Shown here: piece by piece, positions 7,646-16,618 of the stretch
Layout of the letters: each line of letters starts with the position of its first letter
How positions within the stretch are numbered: position 1 is the stretch's first letter
Virus record (IMG/VR): IMGVR_UViG_3300020583_000031
Location: 1 to 30,452 of that record
Origin: a virus
Length of the DNA stretch: 30,452 bases
Direction: 5' to 3' (one strand)
Made by a program: the position numbers and the translations under genes
Notes under the pieces: model-generated
Database searches by the model: none
What the model saw: the letters and a program-made list of their open reading frames with translations, nothing else
What the model was told of the DNA's origin: nothing

Positions 7646-8827
7646 TTAGCTGCCTAGGGTTACGGTCCACGCCTCCAGCGTCACCTTCGTGCCCAGTGAA
7701 CCGTAAATCGCCGCATTCACAGCACCTTCCGTCGTCACCGGCGTCGCCATCACAAACAACTGAGAGTTCGCCGACGTGTAGTTATAAACCGCCGCAAGCC
7801 CCTGGTTCACCAAATTCACATACAAGGTGCCCTGGTTCCCGGTGTGGTTCGCAGGCACCAAAGCTGTTGCGTTCGTTGGTGTCATCGCCGTATTCGCCGA
7901 CGCGGACGACGAGGTTTGCGGGACGATGGTCACCACCCCACTGAAACCATTCCCATACCCCGTCGCCACCAACGTCCCATTCGACGGATCGCCCAGCAAA
8001 ACCTCGACACCGATCAGCAGCGGGTTGGTCGACAGTTCGATACCGGTCACCTCGAGCTGCCCGAACACGATCGGTTTCCACGCCCACGGATTCGGCGGCA
8101 CCGAAAACGTACACACAGTCTGATTACTGGTGCTAATACCGTTGTAGGAGGTGAACGCCGACTCCGGAACCGTATACGGCAACGGCGACATCGCCCCCAC
8201 CGTCATCGGCTGCCACACCGGCAAACCATCATTATATTGACCGTTAAACCCGAGCACCTGGCCTGCGGTCGGCTGCGTCGACTCATTCACATCCGGGCAC
8301 GCCGCCAACGACGCCGCCGGCCCCTGCGGACCCCTAGGTACAGCCAAATAATACGTCCACGACGGGTTTGAAACCGTGCCCGCGTTCACCACATACGACG
8401 TTTCATTCGGGTCGATCAAAATCACATTCGGCGTAATCAGCGGAACCGGGCCGATCGGACCCTGCGTGCCGAACGGCAACACCCGATAGTACGAACCCCA
8501 CGCGATGTAGGCGGCCGACGACACCACATTGCCGTTATCGTCCGTCTGCTCCACCAGCCAGTAATCGCCAATCGTCTGCTCCGCGACAGCCGGTAAAGCT
8601 GACGGGCTCGAGAACACATCCAGCTGCAGATTCAACACGAACTCCGGTGACCCGGCAGGTCCCTGCGGACCCACCAACGCGGGCACTACCGCCGTCGCCT
8701 CATCCGCCGACACCTCTATCGTGATTGTATTCAGGTTCGGTGTCGTACCATCTGTCACAACCGCGTAGATGTGGACGTTCGATTGCACCGATTGCAGATA
8801 AACCACAGTGCCGAGTGGAGTGGTCAC
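7646..8827 (-). CDS. Minor tail protein with collagen-like Gly-Pro segments (paralogue of the next gene upstream)
   Basis: 393 residues, GTG at 8827 with GGGAGAA upstream. It aligns by eye along its whole length with the first 400 residues of the 605-residue protein encoded just upstream. Shared phrases include RVLPFGTQGP, NPLLIGVEV, GTLYVNL and YGSLG.KVTL. Short collagen-like triplets (GPQGPAG, GPIGP, RGPQGPAAS) separate three beta-rich sections. It lacks the glycine-rich C-terminal domain of its paralogue. Likely a fibre or tail-tip subunit. The pair is best explained by tandem duplication with gain or loss of the C-terminal domain. A hairpin terminator follows its stop. Confidence 0.8.
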   Translation of the reverse strand: MTTPLGTVVYLQSVQSNVHIYAVVTDGTTPNLNTITIEVSADEATAVVPALVGPQGPAGSPEFVLNLQLDVFSSPSALPAVAEQTIGDYWLVEQTDDNGNVVSSAAYIAWGSYYRVLPFGTQGPIGPVPLITPNVILIDPNETSYVVNAGTVSNPSWTYYLAVPRGPQGPAASLAACPDVNESTQPTAGQVLGFNGQYNDGLPVWQPMTVGAMSPLPYTVPESAFTSYNGISTSNQTVCTFSVPPNPWAWKPIVFGQLEVTGIELSTNPLLIGVEVLLGDPSNGTLVATGYGNGFSGVVTIVPQTSSSASANTAMTPTNATALVPANHTGNQGTLYVNLVNQGLAAVYNYTSANSQLFVMATPVTTEGAVNAAIYGSLGTKVTLEAWTVTLGS

Positions 8828-8869
8828 GTCAGCGTTCTCCCTTGAATCTCATTAAGTCCCGACACTCCT

Positions 8870-10687
8870 TTAGGCTTTCCGCGCGACAATCCACGCAGCA
8901 CCCGACGCGCCACGACCACCCGCGGCGAACACTTGATCCGCGCCGGCACCACCACCACCGGGCCAGCCACCCGCAGCACCACCCGACGTGGCTTGCAGGC
9001 CGCCGTAATACGTTTGACCCTCAAAGGTTTCATTACCAGGTGACGGCCCATACCAGCCCGTACCCCCGTAGCTACCGCCACCCGTATAGGTGCCCCCAGC
9101 GCCCGCGGCCGCTGAAAGTTTCGCGGTAGTACCGTCTTTAATTTCGACGGCGGTGCTGCTGCTGCCCCCGGCAGTCGTCGTCGAACCTGCACCACCCTCA
9201 CTGATAATGACCGTCAGAGAGCCAGAGGACAGGGATTGAATGGTCGTGGTGGCCCATGCCCCGGCAGCGCCAGGTCCGCCAGCGTCAAAATCGTTCGCTG
9301 TGCTACCGCCACCACCAGGACCGACAGCGATCAAGTCCAGATAGTCGGTGCCATTGGTCCACCACGACGGCGGCGTATAGGTGTAGGTGCCGTTCGACCG
9401 GAATGCCTGTGTCACCGGCGAGAACTCCACGCCGCTAACCGACAATGTGCCACTGCCTTTGAATTCTGCCTGCACATCGACAGCAAGGCGGGCGCTGAGC
9501 GTCACCTTGATGCCAAGCGACCCGTACACGGTCAAATCCAGGGCGGCCTGCGAGGTCGCCGGGCACGCCATCACAAACAACTCCGCACCCTGCGGGTTGT
9601 AATCATAAATCGCGGCGATACCGTCATTCAACAAATTCACATACAAGGTGCCTGCTGCGCCGCCGTGGCCGCCCTCAACCAAACCGACCGAGTTCCACGG
9701 CGTCATCGCAGTAGACGGCGACGACGACGACGACGTGTGCGGAAAAATCGATACCACACCGCCGGGGGTGTTGCCGAAGCCGCGTGCCACCAACGTCCCC
9801 ACACTAGGATTCGGGGAACCCAAATAAACCTCGACACCGATCAGCAGCGGGTTGAGCGACAACTCCGCCTCAAACATTTGGATCTGCCCAAACACAATCG
9901 GTTTCCAGTTCCACGCGTTCGGCGGAACACTGAACGTTGCGATCGTCACATACGAGGCGAACGTGATACCGAACGCTGCCGTGAACGCCGACTGCGGCAC
10001 CGTATAGCACTGCGGGACAATGTCCCCCACATTCTGCGGAGCCCACAACGGAAGCGATTGCCCACCGTACTCGACATGCTCACCAGTGCACGTCACAAAC
10101 TGGCCGACAGTCGGGGGGGATGACTGGTCGAAGTCGGCCATCGACGCCAACGGCGCACACGGCCCCTGCGGACCCGGCGGAACCGACAACTCCATCGTCG
10201 CCAAATACGGTGACGCAGATGTCCCCTCACCGGTCACAACAAGCTGCGACGTTTCATCGGCCCCGATCAGCGACACATACGGAGAAATCACCCCATACGG
10301 TCCCGGAGGACCCTGCGTGCCGAACGGCAACACCCGAAACTCAGTACCAAACCAAATGTAGGCGCCAGACGAAATCACCGCCCCACCAGGACCCGTCACA
10401 TCAATCAGCCAATACCGGCCGATATCCGCGTTGGTGTTCGTCAAATCTGTTGGTAGTTGGCTTGGGTCGCCGAACACTTCGGGCTGCAGCATCAACGGGA
10501 ACTGCGATTCGCCGGCCGGCCCAGTCGGACCTACGAGCGGGCCAATCGACACATCCGAAATACCGGGGCCGACCTCAGCCGAAATCGTCAACGCACCCGA
10601 CGTGGACTGCGTGACAACCGCGTACGTATCGTTTTTGGCTAGCGCGGACTGGAGGTAGTCGAGCGTCTCAAGCTGTGGGGACGTCAC
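8870..10687 (-). CDS. Minor tail protein with collagen-like segments and glycine-rich C-terminal domain
   Basis: 605 residues, GTG at 10687 overlapping the upstream stop (GTGA). The N-terminal region carries GPTGPAG and GPPGPYG triplets. The middle section (about 220-400) contains NPLLIGVEVYLG and GTLYVNLLNDG, shared with the downstream paralogue. A linker (about 405-425) leads to a glycine-rich domain with TYTYTPPSWW, GTDYLDLIAVGPGGGG and the ending GAAWIVARKA. That domain closely resembles the end of the 949-residue protein at 4375-7224. Such glycine-rich ends are typical of mycobacteriophage minor tail proteins and are thought to be surface-exposed. Probable role: host-surface contact at the tail tip. 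Confidence 0.82.
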   Translation of the reverse strand: MTSPQLETLDYLQSALAKNDTYAVVTQSTSGALTISAEVGPGISDVSIGPLVGPTGPAGESQFPLMLQPEVFGDPSQLPTDLTNTNADIGRYWLIDVTGPGGAVISSGAYIWFGTEFRVLPFGTQGPPGPYGVISPYVSLIGADETSQLVVTGEGTSASPYLATMELSVPPGPQGPCAPLASMADFDQSSPPTVGQFVTCTGEHVEYGGQSLPLWAPQNVGDIVPQCYTVPQSAFTAAFGITFASYVTIATFSVPPNAWNWKPIVFGQIQMFEAELSLNPLLIGVEVYLGSPNPSVGTLVARGFGNTPGGVVSIFPHTSSSSSPSTAMTPWNSVGLVEGGHGGAAGTLYVNLLNDGIAAIYDYNPQGAELFVMACPATSQAALDLTVYGSLGIKVTLSARLAVDVQAEFKGSGTLSVSGVEFSPVTQAFRSNGTYTYTPPSWWTNGTDYLDLIAVGPGGGGSTANDFDAGGPGAAGAWATTTIQSLSSGSLTVIISEGGAGSTTTAGGSSSTAVEIKDGTTAKLSAAAGAGGTYTGGGSYGGTGWYGPSPGNETFEGQTYYGGLQATSGGAAGGWPGGGGAGADQVFAAGGRGASGAAWIVARKA

Positions 10688-10974
10688 TTCTCAAACGTCA
10701 CTTTCGGTTTCACACTCCACAACTCCTCAAACAGGGGGGCCGTCATCTCCGACGGCATCGGTGCCTGCACAACCTCGAGGCGTGGGGAGAACTTCGGCAG
10801 CATCGCCGCGAACATTGTTCCCGCAGCCCGCTGCATCGCCATGAGGTCGGCTTCGCGGTTCTTCACTTCACGCACAGCGCCGACCGCGCCATCACGCAGG
10901 GCAGATTCTTTCTCGCTCTCGCTGAGGGGGCGATACATACCCGATTTTCGTTGTGCGCCTTGATATTTGGTCAT
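10684..10974 (-). CDS. Small tail-region protein (96 aa)
   Basis: 96 residues starting MTKYQGAQRKSGMYRPLSES. The sequence is mainly helical and charged (ESEKESALRDGAVGAVREV), with a possible C-terminal beta stretch (LWSVKPKVTFEK). It overlaps the Gp37-like gene by four bases at its start and the collagen-like tail gene by four bases at its end (GTGA), so it is firmly inside the tail operon. Small proteins of this kind often follow the second baseplate gene in mycobacteriophages. The function is unknown; assembly or accessory roles are possible. Confidence 0.75.
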   Translation of the reverse strand: MTKYQGAQRKSGMYRPLSESEKESALRDGAVGAVREVKNREADLMAMQRAAGTMFAAMLPKFSPRLEVVQAPMPSEMTAPLFEELWSVKPKVTFEK

Positions 10975-12956
10975 CCGAAGATGGTCCCTTCTCCGAGGAA
11001 CGCACTGAAGCCTTGGTAGACGGCTTGCATCGCGCGCACAGCCCGTGCTACCGGGTCATGCTTATCCCGGTCATCCCCGATCGACATGGACACAATCTGG
11101 GCTGTCTTGCGGTCGTATTTGTGGCGTACCGCGGTGATCTGGTCGACGTAGATGACGCCGCCCATCTCAAAACCGGCCCGCTCCCCTAGCAGCACGTCCT
11201 GGCCGACGATCCACGGGGCACCGTTGCGGATGTCGGTGGTGAAGCCGTAAAACGGGCGGGTTTTATAGTTGGCTTCCGCCAGCGTCAGCCAGCCTGCCAA
11301 CGTGTACGCCGTACTCGAGCCGCGGTCGAAATACTCTTGGAACTGTAGGTCGCCGGCCCACACCGCGCGCACGGGGTCGGTGTAGCGTTCCCACGCAAAC
11401 AGGGTGTTGTCCAGCTGGCCCTGATACAGGTTGTCGAGGCCCATGGTCAACGGTGTCTGCCATGAGAATGTGGCTGGGCCGCCCCACGTTTCGCCGGCAG
11501 ACAGGATGATCACATCCGCCAACTGCGACAACGCATACTTGATCAGAAAATCCTGAGTTTGGTTGACAATCGCCGGGCTACGCCCACCAGTCATCACCGT
11601 CAAAACGGGCGCCTTGTGGATGTTGACCTCACTCTTGACCATCCCGTTGAACGTGCCCTCACGCCAAATCACCTTCGGCACAGAGGGCGCCTCACCCAAC
11701 AACGTTTGAATCAAAGGCACGTCCGGTGCCGCAACATCAATGACCGGCTCCCCGTCAAGGGTTTCGCCGGTGTCCACGTTGAACAGGGTCGCGGTGATCA
11801 AATCGTCTCCGGTGACGGAGATCAGATTCAACAATCCATCGAGGGCCGTACCTGTCGGACCCGTCTGACCCGACTGGTCTTCTAGACTGAACACCACGCA
11901 GTTGCGGGTCGGTGCCGCCAGCGAAGCAACATCATTACCAATCAGGTTGACCAAGTCCGCGGCCGAATTCAGCCCCAGCAAGTCCAGGACGTCGGCGCCG
12001 ATCTCGGCGGCGCCGGTGATCAAATCAGCCAGCTCTGTCTGCGGCGAATCCGGGTCGGTCGTCAAATACGTGTACGCCCGGCACACCACACCCGCATCAG
12101 ACAGCATGTCGTTCATGGTGGAATGCCAGTCCGTCCACGTCGCCCCCAACACAGTCCAACGCGACTGATCCAAAATCGGATTGACGAACGCCACCTGAAT
12201 CGGCCACGACAACGGGTCCAGGTTCTCGCCAGAGGTAAGCCACGCAGCGGGGTTGAACGCGTTCGTGATGGTGTTCAACCCCGGCACGAAGATGCGGGCC
12301 AGGTTGATGAACATCGAAAGCATCAGGATCGACCTGGTTGGTCCTGGTAGCACCCACATCTGCGGCAGCTGAATCTCCGGCGCAAACACGGGGTTCGCAG
12401 CGAACAACAGCTTCTTACAATGCTCTCGCATCGCAATCGCCTGCAACTCGAGGGTTGCAGTGCCGTCCTCGTTATTGCAGATGTTGATCTCGGTGATCTT
12501 GCCGCCCCACCGGGTACGCCAATCCGGCGCCGTCGGAATCGGATCCACCAACAAATGCAGATCCTCATAGATACTGTTTTCGTTGATGATCCAGTTCGTC
12601 AACCAGTTAGAGAACTGGATAACACACTTCCCCTTACCGGAGTCGGCCATCAACTCCTCAACCTCGCAAGAGATTTCGGAGCCGCCGCCGATGTCGCCGA
12701 TCGTGGCAACAATGTTCAAGTTCTTGTCCGCAATCCGCACCAACGGGGCTTGGTTCGCGGACGCCACCTTCAAGTTTCGCTTGTTGTTGAGGTACTGGTA
12801 GCACTCCATAGGATCAGTCGACAGATCCGGGGCACCTGTGTATCCGACCGGCTGGAACACGGACTCGAGCCACTGTGAGAAGTCAAGCGCCAACGGCCCC
12901 AGCGGGGTGTTGGCTATGGTGGAATTCTCGGGGATACCAAACAGCGACTGTGTCAT
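10971..12956 (-). CDS. Gp37-like (Tal-type) baseplate / minor tail protein
   Basis: 661 residues, beginning MTQSLFGIPENSTIANTPLG. Features such as GDIGGGSEISCEVEELMADSGKGKCVIQF, DLHLLVDPIPTAPDWRTRWGGKITEI and the late RPFYGFTTDIRNGAPW...LLGERAGFEMGG section fit the Gp37-like actinophage tail family, the counterpart of tail-associated baseplate proteins. A central helical insert (ADLITGAAEIGADVLDLLGLN) interrupts the beta-rich body. The gene starts four bases inside the end of the Dit-like gene and ends overlapping the 96-residue gene, giving the usual TMP, Dit, Tal order. It probably forms part of the tail-tip hub. Identification is by motif memory and synteny. Confidence 0.82.
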   Translation of the reverse strand: MTQSLFGIPENSTIANTPLGPLALDFSQWLESVFQPVGYTGAPDLSTDPMECYQYLNNKRNLKVASANQAPLVRIADKNLNIVATIGDIGGGSEISCEVEELMADSGKGKCVIQFSNWLTNWIINENSIYEDLHLLVDPIPTAPDWRTRWGGKITEINICNNEDGTATLELQAIAMREHCKKLLFAANPVFAPEIQLPQMWVLPGPTRSILMLSMFINLARIFVPGLNTITNAFNPAAWLTSGENLDPLSWPIQVAFVNPILDQSRWTVLGATWTDWHSTMNDMLSDAGVVCRAYTYLTTDPDSPQTELADLITGAAEIGADVLDLLGLNSAADLVNLIGNDVASLAAPTRNCVVFSLEDQSGQTGPTGTALDGLLNLISVTGDDLITATLFNVDTGETLDGEPVIDVAAPDVPLIQTLLGEAPSVPKVIWREGTFNGMVKSEVNIHKAPVLTVMTGGRSPAIVNQTQDFLIKYALSQLADVIILSAGETWGGPATFSWQTPLTMGLDNLYQGQLDNTLFAWERYTDPVRAVWAGDLQFQEYFDRGSSTAYTLAGWLTLAEANYKTRPFYGFTTDIRNGAPWIVGQDVLLGERAGFEMGGVIYVDQITAVRHKYDRKTAQIVSMSIGDDRDKHDPVARAVRAMQAVYQGFSAFLGEGTIFG

Positions 12957-13999
12957 CGGCTTCTCTTGTAGCGCTGAGAAAGCATCACCGTGATCACCGC
13001 ATCCGGATTGGTGTGCTGCACATTAAATGTCGTCACACTGTTCGGGGGCACCGTGTACAGGAACCGGACGTAGCCGCGTTGCCACCACGGCTCACTGCTC
13101 GTGTCCAAAAACGTCAGAAAATAGTTCAGGATCTCCGAGGACTGCAGAAAGTCATACAGCACATTGTCTGCAGGGTCGTTCGCCGCCGACAGCGTCTGAT
13201 TCGCCGGGTCTGTGTCACACAAACCCGGACCATCCGAGGTGACCATCGGCGGCAACGCCACCATCGTCGTCGAGTTATTGTCTTGGACGGTTGCAATCCC
13301 AACCCCGTCAATCATGTACTCCACGTAGGTTGGTAGGTCGCCGCGGTTCGCCAACGTCACCTGCCCGCCGTACACACCAGAAGCGCTAGGCTGACCCGAC
13401 TGCGCGGCATACCACGTTTTGTAGACCGCCGGCTTCGTGTAGTAAGGGCGTTGGGCGATCCAGTTGATGTCCCACATGGCCATGTTGTTGCCGAATGCAA
13501 CCGGGTCCATCTTCTGCGCAGTATCCACAGTTTTGAACGGGCGCACTGGAATCCAACGCCAACCGGTGAACCGTGTTTTGACGCCGAGCCAGCCGTCTTG
13601 GGTTTCGTCTTGGCCGTTCCACCATCGGTTGTCGCACATCTGGTGTTGGTAGGTGGAGAAGTTTTCGCCGCCGATCACCACCCGAAGGTTGATCAACCGC
13701 TTCAAATAGTTTTGCCGTTGAATGGTCGCCCCGAACTGGTACGCACCCTCCTGGATGACCTGCTCGAACGGGAACTGCTGCTCCCCCTGTAACTGCTGAC
13801 CCAACGTGACGCCCTCCGAGCCCGCGCCCGGGCCGGCGAGGTGAAAGATGTTGCCATTCGGGTCGATATAGATAACCTGCGTCGTCAACGCCTGCAACTG
13901 CTGCGGGATGCTGTAGAAGTCGCTGTAGGTCGCCAGGATGCTGGGCGGAATGTATCCCGCGGTGTTGTTCAACGGTACGGGGTCGATGGGGGCAGTCAC
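12953..13999 (-). CDS. Distal tail (Dit-like) minor tail protein
   Basis: 348 residues from a GTG three bases after the tape measure stop. It begins MTAPIDPVPLNNTAGYIPPS. It contains VIYIDPNGNIFHLAGPGAG and EGVTLGQQLQGEQQFPFEQ near the start, then INLRVVIGG and a Trp-rich stretch (NRWWNGQDETQDGWLGVKTRFTGWRW). The start region, which states DPNGNIFHLAGP followed by an early QL-rich turn, matches first minor tail proteins immediately after tape measure genes in actinophages. It should form the ring connecting tail tube to baseplate. The next gene overlaps its stop by four bases. Confidence 0.8.
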   Translation of the reverse strand: MTAPIDPVPLNNTAGYIPPSILATYSDFYSIPQQLQALTTQVIYIDPNGNIFHLAGPGAGSEGVTLGQQLQGEQQFPFEQVIQEGAYQFGATIQRQNYLKRLINLRVVIGGENFSTYQHQMCDNRWWNGQDETQDGWLGVKTRFTGWRWIPVRPFKTVDTAQKMDPVAFGNNMAMWDINWIAQRPYYTKPAVYKTWYAAQSGQPSASGVYGGQVTLANRGDLPTYVEYMIDGVGIATVQDNNSTTMVALPPMVTSDGPGLCDTDPANQTLSAANDPADNVLYDFLQSSEILNYFLTFLDTSSEPWWQRGYVRFLYTVPPNSVTTFNVQHTNPDAVITVMLSQRYKRSR

Positions 14000-14002
14000 T
14001 TG

Positions 14003-16618
14003 TTATCCGCCTCCCGGCCCGACCGCATACGGTAGACCACCGAACGACGCACGCGAATACGTGGTCGCATTCATGCGCTCCTGCATCGGCCCTACCAGTT
14101 GGTCGGCGTCAGCTAGATGATTGCCTTGCACGATGATTCGGTTGTCATACGTCACCGGTGCGTGATGGTTAACCGACATGCTCGTACCGGAATTGGCTGT
14201 CGGAACACTACTTACCGAGGACGGGCTGAGTGGGACGACACCACCAGTGGCGAACTTCCCCGCATTCACCGAGGCCATAAAATTGGCGCCGTACTTGTTC
14301 ACAGCCGCCGTCTTCATCACGAACTCGCCCGGCGACAACCACGCCGGAACAGTGTCCGTACCAGATGGTCCACCGGTGGCGAAATGCCCGAACACGAGTT
14401 GACCTGAGCGGCCATCAATAAGATTATCGCCCCTCCAAACAAACGGATTATCCTTCGTCGCGTACATCGACTCATTTGAGAACGTGGTGTCGTACGGAGT
14501 TTTGAAGGTGTCCGGAAAATGAGTGCCGGGGCCGGCCCACTTCTCGGCGCTGCCGCTCGTCATCGCGCGCCAGTACCCGCGCATATCATAGTCTTGGATC
14601 TTGGCGTTCGGGTCAGTCGGAACGTTGTTTGTCTTTACCCAATCACGAAACTTCTGTTCCTGATCAGCCGTTAGCCCCGTGGTGTAATTCGTTCCAGAAG
14701 GCTTAGCGAATGAACGATTATGCAAATACGCACTTGCGTAATTGTCGGGTCCTTCCGCCTGAAATAACGCGCCCTTGTCCATGCCGGGCTGAAAACCGAA
14801 TGGAGACGGAGGTACTGGGCCGCCGCCGGCGTATTTGGCTGTCATTCCCGGTATCCACGGCGTCCCGGCATCCGGCTTAAACCCGGGAAGTATCTGCGCG
14901 CCAGCCGACGGCAAAGGCGTATATCCCGCACCCGGGGGCGCACCTAGCGTCGGCATCTGCCCCGCACCCGGAGCCGTACGCGTCCAGCCCGAAACGTCAG
15001 GCGGCTTCAACCCACCCTGTGGCGCGAGAGGCTGGCCATGCGGCTCGAGCCCCGCAGCAGCCGCACCCATTTTCACGATGCTCGGCATGTTCGCCGCAAG
15101 AGCACTACCTATACCCTGGCCGCCACCTCCGCCGCTGCCACCGTTGGGTGCACTGTCCGGAGTACCGCCCAGCCCGCTGGGAACGTCGCTCAAGCCGCTA
15201 CCTGTGGGGGCGCCACCGAGGGCACTCATACCGCTACCAAGCCCCGCAGCAAGACCACCAGCACCAGGTGCGCCGCCGGCCATCTTCGAATCAGTCCAAG
15301 CATTGGCCATACCAATGCCCATCGACGCCAAACCCGTAGCCATCTTCACAATCCCCCAATCCAGGGGACTCTTACCGCCCAACACATTCCCAAACCCAAG
15401 ATCAGACATCAGGCCCGTGAGAGCGCCGCTGGCGAACTGCTGCGCCTGACTCTCAGTGCTGCCCTGACCACCCCGGCCACCACTACCGCCGGTGCCGGCG
15501 TGGAAGTCGCCGCGCTGAGCATCATTCAGCTTTCCCTGCGCCTCATCACGCTCACGATGGGCCTTCTGAAGCTCCGCGTCGAGCTTGTCCCGCTCCGACT
15601 GCTTCGCATCAGACTTCAGTTCGCTCTTACGTTCCTCAAGGACATGAATTTGGTTGTCCAGATCGGTAACGCGGCCCTGCGCAGCCGTAACCTTCTCGGG
15701 GTTAGGCGTGTAGAAGCCGCCCCCACCGCCGCCACGACCCCCAACGCCGCCACCGCCAAATGCGCCGCCGCCCATACCGCCCATGGCGCCCATGGCGCCG
15801 CCACCACCAGAGCCGCCGACACCTTCGCCATACAGGTTCGGCAAATACATGTGGTGATCAAACTGCGAACTCGACGCCCCAACACCCCCGCCGATAAGGA
15901 AATTACCGTGCGAGCCACCGGCTTCGGCGTTCTCGCCATCCGACAACGTCATCGCGGCGTGGCCATCATTCGGCGCATTGCCGTGGTTATACCAACCCAC
16001 CGAAATAGTGCCAGGACCACCGATACCAGACACAAAGCCCCGCGCAGCCAACCATTGGCCCATGTTCTGGGTCGACGGCAAACCACCACCCATCCCAGTG
16101 GCAGCCTCAACCACACGCCCAACCATGCCGCTACAATCCGTGCGCGTGTGTTGGTTGTAGGGAGTGCCAGACATCGACATCGCGGCCTGAACATCCGGGC
16201 CGACCTCACCACCATCTACGCGGCGAATAGCCTTACGGAAAGCGTAAACCGCTGACTGGCCGCCCAAAGCGTCCACCTCATCAGCAGTCAAAACATGCTC
16301 ACCCGGCGCCAACCAAGCCGGAACAGAATCCTTACCCTTAGGACCAGACCCATCAATCGCGCCACCATCAGCATGCGTCAGCTGATTAAAAAGCCCCACA
16401 CCGCCAGCGATACCGCCGCCGACAACCGCGCCCAAACCCGTACCAACAATCGGCACAACAGAACCGATGGTCCCACCAACAACGGCACCCTTCGCAACAT
16501 CCGTACCGACAACAGCGGCGCCATGCAAAAAGCCGGACGGCCCAGCCGCGGACTGCGCCGCATCACCCGCCATGTCGGCACCCGCAAACGCAAGCCCACC
16601 TTTAGCGAGCTTGCCCAA
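14003..16618 (-). CDS. Tape measure protein, C-terminal portion (different frame; NlpC/P60-like motif)
   Basis: This frame is open from about 16708 to 14003. The frame can be read from a TTG at 16618, but no convincing SD lies there. The sequence continues sensibly from the N-terminal part through GAAEEAAATKGDLLRG. It is therefore best read as the rest of one tape measure gene of about 1440 codons. After a hydrophobic Gly/Val-rich stretch there is a motif DCSGMVGRVVEAATG (Cys near 16135) followed about 58 residues later by NDGHAAMTLSDG (His near 15960). This is like NlpC/P60 peptidoglycan hydrolase motifs known in mycobacteriophage tape measures. Gly-rich linkers, a coiled-coil segment near 15500-15700, and two copies of a DxVPAWLxPGE motif (near 16320 and 14340) follow. 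Confidence 0.8.
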   Translation of the reverse strand: MGKLAKGGLAFAGADMAGDAAQSAAGPSGFLHGAAVVGTDVAKGAVVGGTIGSVVPIVGTGLGAVVGGGIAGGVGLFNQLTHADGGAIDGSGPKGKDSVPAWLAPGEHVLTADEVDALGGQSAVYAFRKAIRRVDGGEVGPDVQAAMSMSGTPYNQHTRTDCSGMVGRVVEAATGMGGGLPSTQNMGQWLAARGFVSGIGGPGTISVGWYNHGNAPNDGHAAMTLSDGENAEAGGSHGNFLIGGGVGASSSQFDHHMYLPNLYGEGVGGSGGGGAMGAMGGMGGGAFGGGGVGGRGGGGGGFYTPNPEKVTAAQGRVTDLDNQIHVLEERKSELKSDAKQSERDKLDAELQKAHRERDEAQGKLNDAQRGDFHAGTGGSGGRGGQGSTESQAQQFASGALTGLMSDLGFGNVLGGKSPLDWGIVKMATGLASMGIGMANAWTDSKMAGGAPGAGGLAAGLGSGMSALGGAPTGSGLSDVPSGLGGTPDSAPNGGSGGGGGQGIGSALAANMPSIVKMGAAAAGLEPHGQPLAPQGGLKPPDVSGWTRTAPGAGQMPTLGAPPGAGYTPLPSAGAQILPGFKPDAGTPWIPGMTAKYAGGGPVPPSPFGFQPGMDKGALFQAEGPDNYASAYLHNRSFAKPSGTNYTTGLTADQEQKFRDWVKTNNVPTDPNAKIQDYDMRGYWRAMTSGSAEKWAGPGTHFPDTFKTPYDTTFSNESMYATKDNPFVWRGDNLIDGRSGQLVFGHFATGGPSGTDTVPAWLSPGEFVMKTAAVNKYGANFMASVNAGKFATGGVVPLSPSSVSSVPTANSGTSMSVNHHAPVTYDNRIIVQGNHLADADQLVGPMQERMNATTYSRASFGGLPYAVGPGGG

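Noticed and set aside
15038-16255. Long plus-strand frame opposite the tape measure
   Set aside because: Produced by the GC-rich Gly codons of the tape measure; no SD and no recognisable family.
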